Translations under genes and position numbers: made by a program
The notes under the pieces: model-generated
Told to the model about the DNA's origin: nothing
Database searches by the model: none
What the model saw: the letters and a program-made list of their open reading frames with translations, nothing else
Assembly: GCF_011602365.1 (NCBI RefSeq)
Contig: NZ_JAAONZ010000010.1
Coordinates: 111,303-175,302 of the forward strand
Source of the DNA: Pseudomaricurvus hydrocarbonicus
GTDB lineage: Bacteria; Pseudomonadota; Gammaproteobacteria; Pseudomonadales; Cellvibrionaceae
Reading direction: 5' to 3'
Length of the DNA stretch: 64,000 bases
Shown here: in pieces, positions 1-8,488 of the stretch
Position numbering within the stretch: position 1 is the first letter of the stretch
Layout: each line of letters opens with the position of its first letter

Positions 1-26
1 TCGCAACTCGCAACTCGCCCCGGATG

Positions 27-740
27 TTAAACCACCGCTTTCGCCGGCGGCATGTCCTGCGGTGGCAACATACCTTCATCGACAATAAAGCGAATGATGT
101 CATCAATGCCGTCGCCCGCTTTCAGATTGGAAAAGACAAACGGACGACTGCCACGCATTCTTTTGCTGTCGGTATCCATGACCTCCAGAGAGGCGCCCAC
201 CAGAGGTGCCAAGTCGGTCTTGTTGATGATCAGCAAGTCCGATTTGGTAATGCCCGGGCCCCCTTTGCGGGGAATTTTATCGCCGGCCGAAACATCAATC
301 ACGTAGATGGTGAGGTCCGACAATTCCGGACTGAAGGTCGCACTGAGGTTATCTCCGCCACTTTCCACAAACACCACATCCAGTTCGCCGTGACGGCGCA
401 GCAATTCATCAATGGCCGCCAGGTTCATGGACGCATCTTCCCGAATGGCCGTGTGCGGACAACCGCCGGTTTCCACACCGATGATGCGATCTTCACTGAG
501 CACCTCGTGGCGGGTCAAAAACTGCGAGTCCTCCTGGGTGTAAATGTCATTGGTGACCACCGCAATGTTGTAATAATCGCGCATCGCCGAGCAGAGTGTG
601 CGCAACAGCGCGGTTTTCCCCGACCCCACCGGACCACCCACCCCGACCCGCAGGGTTTGTTTGGGGCGAGACGTTTTTTGATGTGACTCATCGTGATGGG
701 GCGTAGTGTCCGGCGCGGAAGCACCGTGTGTATAGGCCAT
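27..740 (-). CDS. ureG: Urease accessory GTPase UreG
   Basis: SIMIBI-class GTPase that powers delivery of nickel into apo-urease, acting with UreD, UreF and UreE in the cytoplasm. The 237-residue protein has a P-loop GGPVGSGKT at about residues 35-43, the nickel-binding CPH motif at about 94-96 and the guanine-specificity motif NKTD at about 173-176. The first ~25 residues are a His-rich extension beyond the usual start and may add metal binding. A GAGAGGA ribosome site lies 9 nt before the ATG. It is the last visible gene of the ureDABC-EFG cluster, 90 bp after ureF. Family assignment is certain. Confidence 0.97.
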   Translation of the reverse strand: MAYTHGASAPDTTPHHDESHQKTSRPKQTLRVGVGGPVGSGKTALLRTLCSAMRDYYNIAVVTNDIYTQEDSQFLTRHEVLSEDRIIGVETGGCPHTAIREDASMNLAAIDELLRRHGELDVVFVESGGDNLSATFSPELSDLTIYVIDVSAGDKIPRKGGPGITKSDLLIINKTDLAPLVGASLEVMDTDSKRMRGSRPFVFSNLKAGDGIDDIIRFIVDEGMLPPQDMPPAKAVV

Positions 741-830
741 GTTTGGTTATCCTCTCTATAATCCTTTGTCAGTCGTTGTTCATGGTCGGGTGACCTTAAC
801 GATTTAACATATCCGTTAAAAACTCACACC

Positions 831-1565
831 TTAAGAGCGAAACAAGCGTGTGTATTGGGTCTCGTGCAAGGCGCTGGCAATGGCCAGAGCCGGCAGGCTC
901 GCCCCCAGTTCATCATCCGCCAATGACTTCGCCGTCGCGATGGTGGCGGGAATGCACTGCTGCAATTGACCCAGAAGTTGCTGCGCGTGCGTTTGCCCCA
1001 GAGGCACCAGCTTGGTGGCTGCGGCCACCTGATTCTCGAGCCACGACCAGGCATAACCCAGCAGGGCCGCCTCCGCATTCACTTGCCACTGCTGGGCAGC
1101 GCAGGCAAACACCGCCACAAAACTCACTTCCGCAGGTACCTGCGCTGGTGCGCATGGCTGGGCAGACTGAGCTTGCCGCAACCCGTCAAGCGGCACATCA
1201 AGGCGGGTCAACAAGCGCTGCAGCGCCTCCCCCATGGCGGTATCGGCAAGCCTTAACTCTTTGGTTTCGCGGCAGGCCAATGCCATCCGGTTCCAGTATT
1301 GAACCCCAGCGACGGTATTCTCCCCGCCGTCTTGCTGCACTTGGCACAACCGATGAATGCGCCACAGAATCGGTAAATCCACTCTCGCCAGAGCATCGTG
1401 CATCTGCAATTCCAGCCAGGCTTCGGCACTCTCAACCGAATCCACCCAGCCGGCTTCAACGGCGTATTCCAGGCCTTGGGAAAAGGCATAGCCACCCACT
1501 GGCAAGCTGACACTGCTGAGCTGCAACAGACGCAGCAAGCCGACATCAGTGGTGGTGATGGCCAT
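831..1565 (-). CDS. ureF: Urease accessory protein UreF
   Basis: All-helical urease chaperone that bridges UreD-urease and UreG and gates GTP hydrolysis during nickel insertion. The 244-residue product begins LLRLLQLSSVSLPVGGYAFS, the conserved N-terminal signature of UreF. The ATG at 1565 is preferred to an upstream in-frame start because GGAG lies 9 nt upstream and homologues begin here. The start lies inside the 3' end of ureE, a 20-bp overlap that points to translational coupling. Confidence 0.95.
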   Translation of the reverse strand: MAITTTDVGLLRLLQLSSVSLPVGGYAFSQGLEYAVEAGWVDSVESAEAWLELQMHDALARVDLPILWRIHRLCQVQQDGGENTVAGVQYWNRMALACRETKELRLADTAMGEALQRLLTRLDVPLDGLRQAQSAQPCAPAQVPAEVSFVAVFACAAQQWQVNAEAALLGYAWSWLENQVAAATKLVPLGQTHAQQLLGQLQQCIPATIATAKSLADDELGASLPALAIASALHETQYTRLFRS

Positions 1566-1989
1566 GACTGTAGGCTCCCGATTCCGGCACAAATACTGCG
1601 TCCTCGTGGGTGACCGTTAACCCCAGCATTTTCAACATATCCTCCAGCACATGGTCGGGAGTCATGTGCAGCCAGCGATCGCCCACCTGCAATTTCACGT
1701 GGCGGTTACCCAGGTGATAACAGGCTCGGCTGAAGGTGTGCCAATCCTCACACTCGGCGCGGGTCACCTGCTCTACCGCCCCCTGCACCTGAAGGTATTT
1801 GCCGCATTCTGTTTTTAACACTTCGCCCACGAGCAATGGTTTGCCTCGCTCCAGAAACACCCGCACCTCAGCGCCCGCCTCCGACACCGTTTTCAAGCGG
1901 CCTTTGTCCCGCTGTTCCTGGGTGAGTACGATGACATCATCGCAATTTAAGTCCGGGACGATCCCTAAACGCTGATAAATATCCAACAA
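1546..1989 (-). CDS. ureE: Urease accessory nickel metallochaperone UreE
   Basis: Nickel-binding metallochaperone that hands Ni(II) to the UreG/UreF/UreD/urease complex. It is 147 residues, with an N-terminal peptide-binding domain (about 1-70) and a C-terminal metal-binding domain. The tail ends in HGHHHH, the typical His-rich nickel-storage tail in a short form. Translation appears to start at TTG 1989 or TTG 1986, since the ribosome site GAAGGA lies 5 nt upstream and no ATG is suitably placed. It overlaps ureF by 20 bp. Confidence 0.94.
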   Translation of the reverse strand: MLDIYQRLGIVPDLNCDDVIVLTQEQRDKGRLKTVSEAGAEVRVFLERGKPLLVGEVLKTECGKYLQVQGAVEQVTRAECEDWHTFSRACYHLGNRHVKLQVGDRWLHMTPDHVLEDMLKMLGLTVTHEDAVFVPESGAYSHGHHHH

Positions 1990-2080
1990 TATTTTCCTTC
2001 TTGTAACTTCGTGATCAAGTTTACCGTCCTGTCACTGCCACACCTGCGGCTCGCAATGACGAGTGATAGCCCTTAGGGTC

Positions 2081-3820
2081 TTAAAACAACGTATAGCGCT
2101 GCGCCAATGGCAGTTCTGTCGCCGGCTCGCAGGTCAGCAACTGGCCATCGGCCCGCACCTCATAGGTTTGCGGATCCACCTGGATATTAGGCAGCCAGTG
2201 ATTGTGAACCATATCGCCCTTGGTCAGTGTGCGGGTATTGCGGCAGGGCAATAACTGGCGCTGTAACCCCAGCGCCTCAGCCACACCGGCATCGATCGAC
2301 GCTTGCGAGGCAAAGGTGAATGAGGTCTTGGCCACCGCCAACCCCATCGCGCCGAACATCGGCCGATAATGCACCGGCTGTGGCGTCGGGATGGAGGCAT
2401 TCGCATCCCCCATGGGGGCCGCTGCAATCATGCCACCTTTCAAAATCAGCGCGGGCTTGATGCCAAAAAATGCCGGCTTCCACAGCACCAGGTCCGCCAG
2501 CTTGCCCACTTCGATCGACCCCACCTCGTGGGCGATGCCGTGGGTGATGGCCGGATTGATGGTGTACTTGGCGACATACCGGCGCGCCCGGAAATTATCG
2601 GCGCCGTCTGTATTGGGGTGGCCCACACTGTTGGGCTCACCGGCTTCATCTTCTTTTAAAGGGCCGCGCTGCACTTTCATTTTGTGGGCAGTTTGCCAGG
2701 TCCGGGTAATCACTTCGCCCACCCGCCCCATGGCCTGTGAGTCTGAAGAGATCATACTGAACGCGCCGAGGTCGTGCAGAATGTCTTCGGCGGCAATGGT
2801 TTCTTTGCGAATGCGCGAATCGGCGAAGGCCACATCTTCCGGAATGCTGGCATCCAGATGATGACAGACCATCAGCATGTCGAGATGCTCATCAATGGTA
2901 TTGACCGTATAGGGCCGCGTCGGGTTGGTGGACGAGGGCAACACGTTGGGATAGGCACAGGCCTTAATGATGTCCGGTGCGTGCCCGCCGCCGGCCCCTT
3001 CGGTGTGGTAGGTGTGAATCACCCGGTCTTTAAAAGCCCCGATGGTGTCATCCACAAAACCGGATTCGTTGAGGGTATCGGTGTGGATGGCCACCTGCAC
3101 ATCGTATTTATCGGCCACCGTCAAACAGTTGTCGATGGACGCCGGGGTCGTGCCCCAGTCTTCGTGCAGTTTTAACCCGCAGGCGCCGGCCATCAGCTGC
3201 TCTTCGAGAGCCACCGGCAAGCTGGCGTTACCCTTGCCCAAAAAGCCAAAGTTCATGGGCAGGGAATCGGTTGCCTGTAACATCTTGCCGATATTCCATG
3301 GCCCCGGGGTACAGGTGGTGGCGTTGGTCCCGGTGGCCGGCCCGGTACCGCCACCAATCATGGTGGTGACGCCGGACATGAGCGCTTCATCCACCTGCTG
3401 CGGACAAATAAAATGAATGTGCGCATCAATGCCCCCCGCCGTCAGGATGGAACCTTCTCCGGCGATGACTTCGGTGCCCGGACCAATGATAACGTCGACA
3501 CCATCCTGCACATCGGGATTACCCGCCTTGCCGATCGCCACGATACGACCGGCGTTAATCCCCACATCCGCCTTGACGATGCCCCAGTGATCCAGAATCA
3601 GTGCGTTGGTGATGACCAGGTCCACGGTCTCGCTGCACGAGCGTTGCGATTGCCCCATGCCATCGCGAATCACCTTGCCGCCGCCAAACTTCACTTCGTC
3701 CCCGTAATGGGTGAAATCCTTTTCTACTTCTATCCATAACTCGGTGTCGCCCAAACGTACGCGGTCACCCACGGTGGGGCCAAACATATGGGCATAACTG
3801 TGTCGATCCATGGTCGTCAT
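2081..3820 (-). CDS. ureC: Urease alpha (catalytic) subunit UreC
   Basis: Catalytic subunit of urease, which hydrolyses urea to ammonia and carbamate at a bi-nickel centre. All active-site residues are present and, counting from this start, fall on the Klebsiella numbering: His134 and His136 (AHIHF), Lys217 (GLKLHEDWG, carbamylated), His246 (AIHTDTLNE), His272 ([12 protein letters not shown]), catalytic His320 ([12 protein letters not shown]) and Asp360 ([14 protein letters not shown]). At 579 residues it is slightly longer than usual, with the extra residues at the C-terminal end. The start overlaps the ureB stop by 4 bp, so the subunits are translationally coupled. Confidence 0.98.
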   Translation of the reverse strand: MTTMDRHSYAHMFGPTVGDRVRLGDTELWIEVEKDFTHYGDEVKFGGGKVIRDGMGQSQRSCSETVDLVITNALILDHWGIVKADVGINAGRIVAIGKAGNPDVQDGVDVIIGPGTEVIAGEGSILTAGGIDAHIHFICPQQVDEALMSGVTTMIGGGTGPATGTNATTCTPGPWNIGKMLQATDSLPMNFGFLGKGNASLPVALEEQLMAGACGLKLHEDWGTTPASIDNCLTVADKYDVQVAIHTDTLNESGFVDDTIGAFKDRVIHTYHTEGAGGGHAPDIIKACAYPNVLPSSTNPTRPYTVNTIDEHLDMLMVCHHLDASIPEDVAFADSRIRKETIAAEDILHDLGAFSMISSDSQAMGRVGEVITRTWQTAHKMKVQRGPLKEDEAGEPNSVGHPNTDGADNFRARRYVAKYTINPAITHGIAHEVGSIEVGKLADLVLWKPAFFGIKPALILKGGMIAAAPMGDANASIPTPQPVHYRPMFGAMGLAVAKTSFTFASQASIDAGVAEALGLQRQLLPCRNTRTLTKGDMVHNHWLPNIQVDPQTYEVRADGQLLTCEPATELPLAQRYTLF

Positions 3821-4197
3821 TCTGACTCTCCCTGTGTGCTTGAATCAGACGAACCCGAGGCCGGCGAACCGGAAACCGACGGCGCTGTCGCAGGCAAATC
3901 GCCCATCACCTCGCCCCGAAAACCGTAAATTTTTCGCTCGCCGGCAAAGGCCACCAGTTCCACTTCGCGCCCCTGCCCCGGTTCAAAACGAACGGCGGTG
4001 CCGGAGGCAATGTTCAAATGAAATCCCATCGCCTGGCTGCGATCAAAGGACAGCGCCGGATTCACTTCTGCAAAATGATAATGCGATCCTATCTGCACCG
4101 GCCGATCACCGGTATTTTCCACTCGCAACGTGCGCACTTCACGACCGGGATTTAACACAATGTCTCCGCTCGCAGTTTTTATCTCGCCGGGTCTCAT
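3817..4197 (-). CDS. ureB: Urease beta subunit UreB
   Basis: Structural beta subunit of urease. Residues 1-~103 match the family: MRPGEI start, [17 protein letters not shown], and the [10 protein letters not shown] and FRGEV blocks. The remaining ~23 residues are a Ser/Gly/Glu-rich tail ([20 protein letters not shown]) not present in typical UreB. ureB and ureC are separate genes, as in most gammaproteobacteria. The ATG overlaps the TGA of a seven-codon upstream reading frame (ATGA), and that frame contains the ribosome site GAAGGAG. Confidence 0.97.
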   Translation of the reverse strand: MRPGEIKTASGDIVLNPGREVRTLRVENTGDRPVQIGSHYHFAEVNPALSFDRSQAMGFHLNIASGTAVRFEPGQGREVELVAFAGERKIYGFRGEVMGDLPATAPSVSGSPASGSSDSSTQGESE

Positions 4198-4217
4198 AAC
4201 GTTACTCCTTCACTCAT
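4194..4217 (-). other. Upstream mini-ORF (MSEGVTL) coupled to ureB
   Basis: On the minus strand an ATG at 4217 is preceded by AGAAGGGGGTGGT, a strong ribosome-binding site. It opens a seven-codon frame ending in a TGA that overlaps the ureB ATG as ATGA. The arrangement would feed terminating ribosomes directly into ureB, although ureB also has its own GAAGGAG site inside this frame. The sequence pattern is direct; translation of the peptide is inferred. Confidence 0.4.
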
Positions 4218-4246
4218 ACCACCCCCTTCTGCGCGTATTTTCCGCG

Positions 4247-4332
4247 TCACTCAATCAGTCGCTTCACTCAATGAGAGAGCCCTCAGCCAATGAGAGGCCT
4301 CAGCCAATAAGCGGTCACACTCAATTAATCGG
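4247..4332. repeat. 17-bp imperfect tandem repeats after ureA
   Basis: Four consecutive 17-bp units begin at 4247, 4264, 4281 and 4298 (for example CCTCAGCCAATGAGAGG next to CCTCAGCCAATAAGCGG). A fifth, related unit from 4315 runs into the ureA stop codon. On the transcribed strand each unit carries ATTGGCTGAG or ATTGAGTGA. The array fills most of the ureA-ureB spacer and looks like repeated duplication of the ureA 3' end. Confidence 0.75.
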
Positions 4333-4623
4333 GTCGTGGACGGTCACCAGTTTGGTGCCATCCGGAAACGTGGCTTCTACCTGAACTTCGCTGATCATCT
4401 CGGCAATCCCATCCATGACCTGATCACTGGTGAGAATTTTTTTCCCCTCGCTCATCAATTGCGCCACGGTTTTACCTTCCCGTGCGCCCTCAATAATCTC
4501 CATACTGATCAGCGCCATGGCTTCCGGATAATTCAGTTTCAAGCCCTTGGCCAAACGCCGTTCCGCCAACAGGGCTGCCGTAAACAGCAGTAACTTGTCT
4601 TTTTCTCTGGGCAATAATTCCAT
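4321..4623 (-). CDS. ureA: Urease gamma subunit UreA
   Basis: Smallest structural subunit of urease, 100 residues as expected. It begins [20 protein letters not shown] and contains [11 protein letters not shown] and the [13 protein letters not shown]-terminus typical of the family. The ATG at 4623 is chosen over a GTG 9 bp upstream because AAGG lies 8 nt before it and homologues start MELxPREKDK. It follows ureD by 118 bp and precedes ureB by a 123-bp repeat-filled spacer. Confidence 0.97.
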   Translation of the reverse strand: MELLPREKDKLLLFTAALLAERRLAKGLKLNYPEAMALISMEIIEGAREGKTVAQLMSEGKKILTSDQVMDGIAEMISEVQVEATFPDGTKLVTVHDPIN

Positions 4624-4741
4624 CGCTAACACCTTACTTTCTTAATCGTTCAAACGGGCAAACGCTTGAATCTATGAATTCTGTGTCGATAAACGCTTTA
4701 ACGGCTAGCCTCTGAGCCTGAGGCCTTTGCGGCAAAGAGAC

Positions 4742-5746
4742 TCAGGTGAACCAAATGCGCGGCGGGCACGCTAGCCGCGCCAGTAACTGCGGCCGCAACT
4801 GCGCCCACCAGCGCTGGAACAGCTGCCGCGCCTGTTCGGAGCAGTGGCCCAAATAGCGCCCGACGACAAAATCTCCCACCTGACTCAGCCCCACCAGACT
4901 TTCGCCAACCAGACTCTCGCCAGCCATCCCCGGGCCAGCGCTGTTCAATAACGCTTCAGAATGGTGGTGGTTTTGCTGCGCAATCCACTCAGCCCGCTGG
5001 ATGCTTTCTTCGGATTTCGCGCCAAAGGGGGAGTCGGTGGCAAAGGGGCCGGCCACAAAAACCGCGTTAATCGGTTTCGCTTGCATCCCCGCCATCGCGT
5101 TAAAAAGGCGACGGGTTTGGGCGTTCAAATGAAACTGTTCGACAAACACCGGCTCCCCCTCACACGTTACAGTCAACCGCTGGGAGACTTCGGCCTCCTG
5201 CGCGTCCAGCTTGCACGCCGGCAACCCCAGCGACGTCACCTCCCAGCCAATGAAGCGAGCGCCGGCGTGCAGGTCTACCCGGGTCTCCAGACGTGTGCGG
5301 GCGTTGGGGTAGATAATCGTTTCCAAAGGCAACCACTCCAGGCTAGAACCCGCCCCCACCTGAAAATGATTGAGTTGATGCTGCAGCGCCCGATCGGCGC
5401 GGGCCCGATACACCCGCCCGGCGCCCGGCGTCGTTAACAGGGTTTGGGCGCCATTGCCGACCTCCACGTCCAGCTGCAAACGATCACCGGACACCAGACC
5501 GCCAGGGGGGTGCAACACATACAGGTGCGCCAGCTCATCCCCTTCCGGATAAAAAGGTTTTTGCACATAGAGCGGCCCTTCGTGCTCGTTATGAACCAGT
5601 CGTGTCCCCCGGGGGCCGAGCTGTAAACGCAAGTTCAAGCGGGCGTGCCAATTTAAATGAGCGGGGGAAGAGACGGCCTCCTCCCCGGTCGTAACATCGG
5701 TAATACCGGTGTCGTTTTTGAGTACGGCGGTTAAAGCACTGTTCAC
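4742..5746 (-). CDS. ureD: Urease accessory protein UreD
   Basis: Scaffold protein that binds apo-urease and recruits UreF and UreG for nickel insertion. It is 334 residues, longer than the ~270-280 of many UreD proteins. The extra part is about 30 N-terminal residues plus an inserted GESLVGESLVGLSQVG repeat near the C-terminus. Recognisable blocks include YPEGDELAHLYVLHPPGGLVSGD and LTTPGAGRVYRA. Translation starts at GTG two bases after the urtE stop, so transporter and enzyme genes form one transcription unit. Confidence 0.93.
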   Translation of the reverse strand: MNSALTAVLKNDTGITDVTTGEEAVSSPAHLNWHARLNLRLQLGPRGTRLVHNEHEGPLYVQKPFYPEGDELAHLYVLHPPGGLVSGDRLQLDVEVGNGAQTLLTTPGAGRVYRARADRALQHQLNHFQVGAGSSLEWLPLETIIYPNARTRLETRVDLHAGARFIGWEVTSLGLPACKLDAQEAEVSQRLTVTCEGEPVFVEQFHLNAQTRRLFNAMAGMQAKPINAVFVAGPFATDSPFGAKSEESIQRAEWIAQQNHHHSEALLNSAGPGMAGESLVGESLVGLSQVGDFVVGRYLGHCSEQARQLFQRWWAQLRPQLLARLACPPRIWFT

Positions 5747-5748
5747 AT

Positions 5749-6444
5749 TTACACGGCCAAATGCTGTTTAATCAAATCGTCATTGAGGTTCGCCATCTTG
5801 TCGCTTGCCACAACACGCCCCTTCTCCATCAGGCGGAACTCTTCACCCACCCGGCGAGCAAAGCCCAGTTTCTGCTCTACGAGGATCACGGTCAAGCCAT
5901 CTTCCTGATTCAGTTTTAAAATGACGTCGCCAATTTGTTTGACGATGTTGGGCTGTATGCCTTCATTGGGCTCATCCAGAATCAACACTTTCGGGTCAAT
6001 CACCAGAGCCCGCCCAATCGCCAGCTGTTGTTGCTGACCACCGGACAGGTCGCCCCCCAATCGACTTTTCATGTCTTTTAGTACGGGAAACAGTTCGTAA
6101 ATTTTGTCCGGTATGTCTTTGGTTTTTTCCTTGCGACAGGGCAGGCCGGTGCGCAGATTTTCTTCCACGGTCATTAACGGGAAAATGTGCCGGCCCTGCG
6201 GCACATAGCCAATCCCCATGTGGGCCCGGGCATCGGCAGGACGCCCCTGAATCGCCTGTCCCTCAAACTCGATACTGCCACTGGTCACCGGCAGCAGACC
6301 CATCAAGGCTTTTAACAAGGTGGTTTTGCCAACACCGTTACGCCCCATGATGCACGTGCAGGAACCCTGTTTAATGTCCAGGTCCAGATCCCAAAGAATT
6401 TGCGTACCGCCATAATGCTGGCTGACTTTATTGATGGCAATCAT
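5749..6444 (-). CDS. urtE: Urea ABC transporter ATP-binding protein UrtE
   Basis: One of two ATPases of the high-affinity urea importer, related to LivF. It is 231 residues, with Walker A GRNGVGKT at 34-41, signature LSGGQ at 133-137 and Walker B VLILDEP at 153-159 followed by NEGIQPNIV. The branched-chain-amino-acid-type family and the position between urtD and ureD fix the role as UrtE. Its start overlaps urtD by 4 bp. Confidence 0.96.
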   Translation of the reverse strand: MIAINKVSQHYGGTQILWDLDLDIKQGSCTCIMGRNGVGKTTLLKALMGLLPVTSGSIEFEGQAIQGRPADARAHMGIGYVPQGRHIFPLMTVEENLRTGLPCRKEKTKDIPDKIYELFPVLKDMKSRLGGDLSGGQQQQLAIGRALVIDPKVLILDEPNEGIQPNIVKQIGDVILKLNQEDGLTVILVEQKLGFARRVGEEFRLMEKGRVVASDKMANLNDDLIKQHLAV

Positions 6445-7322
6445 GCTCTTTCTCCCCTGGCTGCAGCGATCTCTTCGCCCCGGGCATCAGCGCTCTCTTC
6501 TCCCAGGTACACTTCGATCACATCCCGGTTGTTTTGCACTTCATCCATGGTGCCTTCCGCCAATACGCTGCCCTGGTGCAACACCGTCACGGTACGGGCG
6601 ATGCTGCGCACAAACTCCATGTCGTGCTCAACCACAATCACCGTCCTATCCCCGGCGAGCGAGGTCAGCAACTCCGCCGTGCGCTCGGTCTCCTGGGCCG
6701 TCATGCCCGCCACCGGCTCATCGATTAATAATAGCCGCGGATCAGAGGCCAACAACATGCCTATCTCCAACCACTGCTTTTGCCCATGCGATAACGCGCC
6801 AGCCAACATAAAGCGCTGCTCCTTGAGCCCGATCAAATCAAGAATGCTATCGATACGGTCAATATCCGCCGAGTTCAGTTTCACCCTCAAGGTATACCAG
6901 ATACCCTTGTCAGCCTTGAGGGACAATTCCAGATTATCGAATACCGTATGCGCTTCAAACACTGAAGGTTTCTGAAATTTACGGCCGATGCCCAGCTGGG
7001 CAATTTCCGGCTCAGAGCGCTGCAGCAAATTGATCGTCTGGCCAAAGTACACGCTGCCGCTATCACATTCGGTCTTTCCGGTGATCACATCCATCAGCGT
7101 CGTTTTACCGGCGCCATTGGCGCCGATTAAGCAGCGCAGTTCACCGTCATTGACGTACAGGTTTAAATCGTTCAACGCTTTAAAACCATCAAAGCTCACG
7201 CTCAACCCTTCCACATACAAAATCATGTTGTGAGAAACATCCACCATCGAATGTTCGGGAGCGAGAAAGGGCCAAACCTGATCGCGACGGAAGATTTCCC
7301 GTGTTGTGTCCAATACCGTCAT
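6441..7322 (-). CDS. urtD: Urea ABC transporter ATP-binding protein UrtD
   Basis: Second ATPase of the urea importer, LivG-like, 293 residues. Walker A GANGAGKT is at 67-74, the signature appears as LSHGQ at 177-181 (a common UrtD variant) and Walker B LLLIDEP at 197-203. The N-terminus is about 35 residues longer than LivG, as in other UrtD proteins. It overlaps urtC and urtE by 4 bp each, so subunit stoichiometry is probably set by translational coupling. Confidence 0.96.
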   Translation of the reverse strand: MTVLDTTREIFRRDQVWPFLAPEHSMVDVSHNMILYVEGLSVSFDGFKALNDLNLYVNDGELRCLIGANGAGKTTLMDVITGKTECDSGSVYFGQTINLLQRSEPEIAQLGIGRKFQKPSVFEAHTVFDNLELSLKADKGIWYTLRVKLNSADIDRIDSILDLIGLKEQRFMLAGALSHGQKQWLEIGMLLASDPRLLLIDEPVAGMTAQETERTAELLTSLAGDRTVIVVEHDMEFVRSIARTVTVLHQGSVLAEGTMDEVQNNRDVIEVYLGEESADARGEEIAAARGERA

Positions 7323-8488
7323 GCCGACGCTCCTTCTGATCCTTGTACGCGGTCTGATCCTGAGGCACCTTTTTTCAGTGATTCCACCCGCTGTTCAATA
7401 AAACCGGCAATGCCTTTCGGCAGAAACACCGTGACCAATACAAACAGCGCCCCCAGGGCAAACAACCAGCCATCGGGCATGATCGCGGTAAAACGGGTTT
7501 TGGCGTAATTCACCAAAACGGCACCGATGATCGCCCCATAGAGCGTCCCGCGCCCACCGAGAGCGACCCACACCACCACTTCGATGGAGTTTATCGGAGA
7601 GAATTCACCCGGGTTAATGATCCCCACTTGCGGTACATACAATGCCCCCGCGACCGCAGCCAGCAGCGCCGAATAAACAAACAACCACACTTTAAAACGC
7701 TCAGTGCGATAGCCCATGAATCGCGCTCTGGCCTCGCCATCGCGAATCGACACAATCACACGACCAAAGCGCGAGCTCATGATGAAGTGACTGAGCACAT
7801 ACGCCAGCATCAACATCAAGGCCGTGATTGCGAACAGCGCCACCCGCACCGTATCCGACTGTAAACTGAACCCCAGGATGTCTTTAAAATCCGTCAGGCC
7901 GTTGTTACCGCCGAACCCCATTTCGTTGCGGAAAAACGCCAGCATCAAGGCGTAGGTGAGGGCCTGGGTCATGATCGACAAATACACACCGGTCACCCGT
8001 GAGCGAAACGCCAGCCAGCCGAAGACAAACGCCAGCAGTCCCGGCACCGCCAGCGCAATCACCATGGCAAACCAGAACTGATCCATCCCCAACCAGTACC
8101 AGGGCAGAGAATCCCAGCTCAAAAACACCATAAAATCCGGCAGTTCCGGGTTGCCATAAACCCCGCGATCACCAATCTGACGCATCAGGTACATGCCCAT
8201 GCCATAGCCACCCAGGGCAAAGAAAGCCGCATGCCCCAAACTTAAAACCCCACAATAGCCCCACACCACGTCTACGGCCAACGCCAGTAACGCGTAGCAC
8301 AAATACTTGCCCAGCAAGGTAATGGTATAGGTGCTCACGTACAGCGGTGAATCGGGCGATAGCCAAAGATTCGCCGCTGACGCCAGCAGCGTCAGCGAAA
8401 ACAATACCACCACCACGATGGCCGTCGTCTTGGAAGTAAAACCGGAGGTTAAACTGCCTGCCGTCAACGGCGTTTTTGCAATCATCAT
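7319..8488 (-). CDS. urtC: Urea ABC transporter permease UrtC
   Basis: Inner-membrane LivM-type permease of the urea importer, 389 residues with about ten hydrophobic segments. Family blocks include VDVVWGYCGVLSLGHAAFFA, the LRxxSR-type loop region RFGRVIVSIRDGEARARFMG, and VVWVALGGRGTLYGAIIGA. Start and stop each overlap the neighbouring urt gene by 4 bp. It would pair with UrtB to form the membrane channel. Confidence 0.95.
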   Translation of the reverse strand: MMIAKTPLTAGSLTSGFTSKTTAIVVVVLFSLTLLASAANLWLSPDSPLYVSTYTITLLGKYLCYALLALAVDVVWGYCGVLSLGHAAFFALGGYGMGMYLMRQIGDRGVYGNPELPDFMVFLSWDSLPWYWLGMDQFWFAMVIALAVPGLLAFVFGWLAFRSRVTGVYLSIMTQALTYALMLAFFRNEMGFGGNNGLTDFKDILGFSLQSDTVRVALFAITALMLMLAYVLSHFIMSSRFGRVIVSIRDGEARARFMGYRTERFKVWLFVYSALLAAVAGALYVPQVGIINPGEFSPINSIEVVVWVALGGRGTLYGAIIGAVLVNYAKTRFTAIMPDGWLFALGALFVLVTVFLPKGIAGFIEQRVESLKKGASGSDRVQGSEGASA

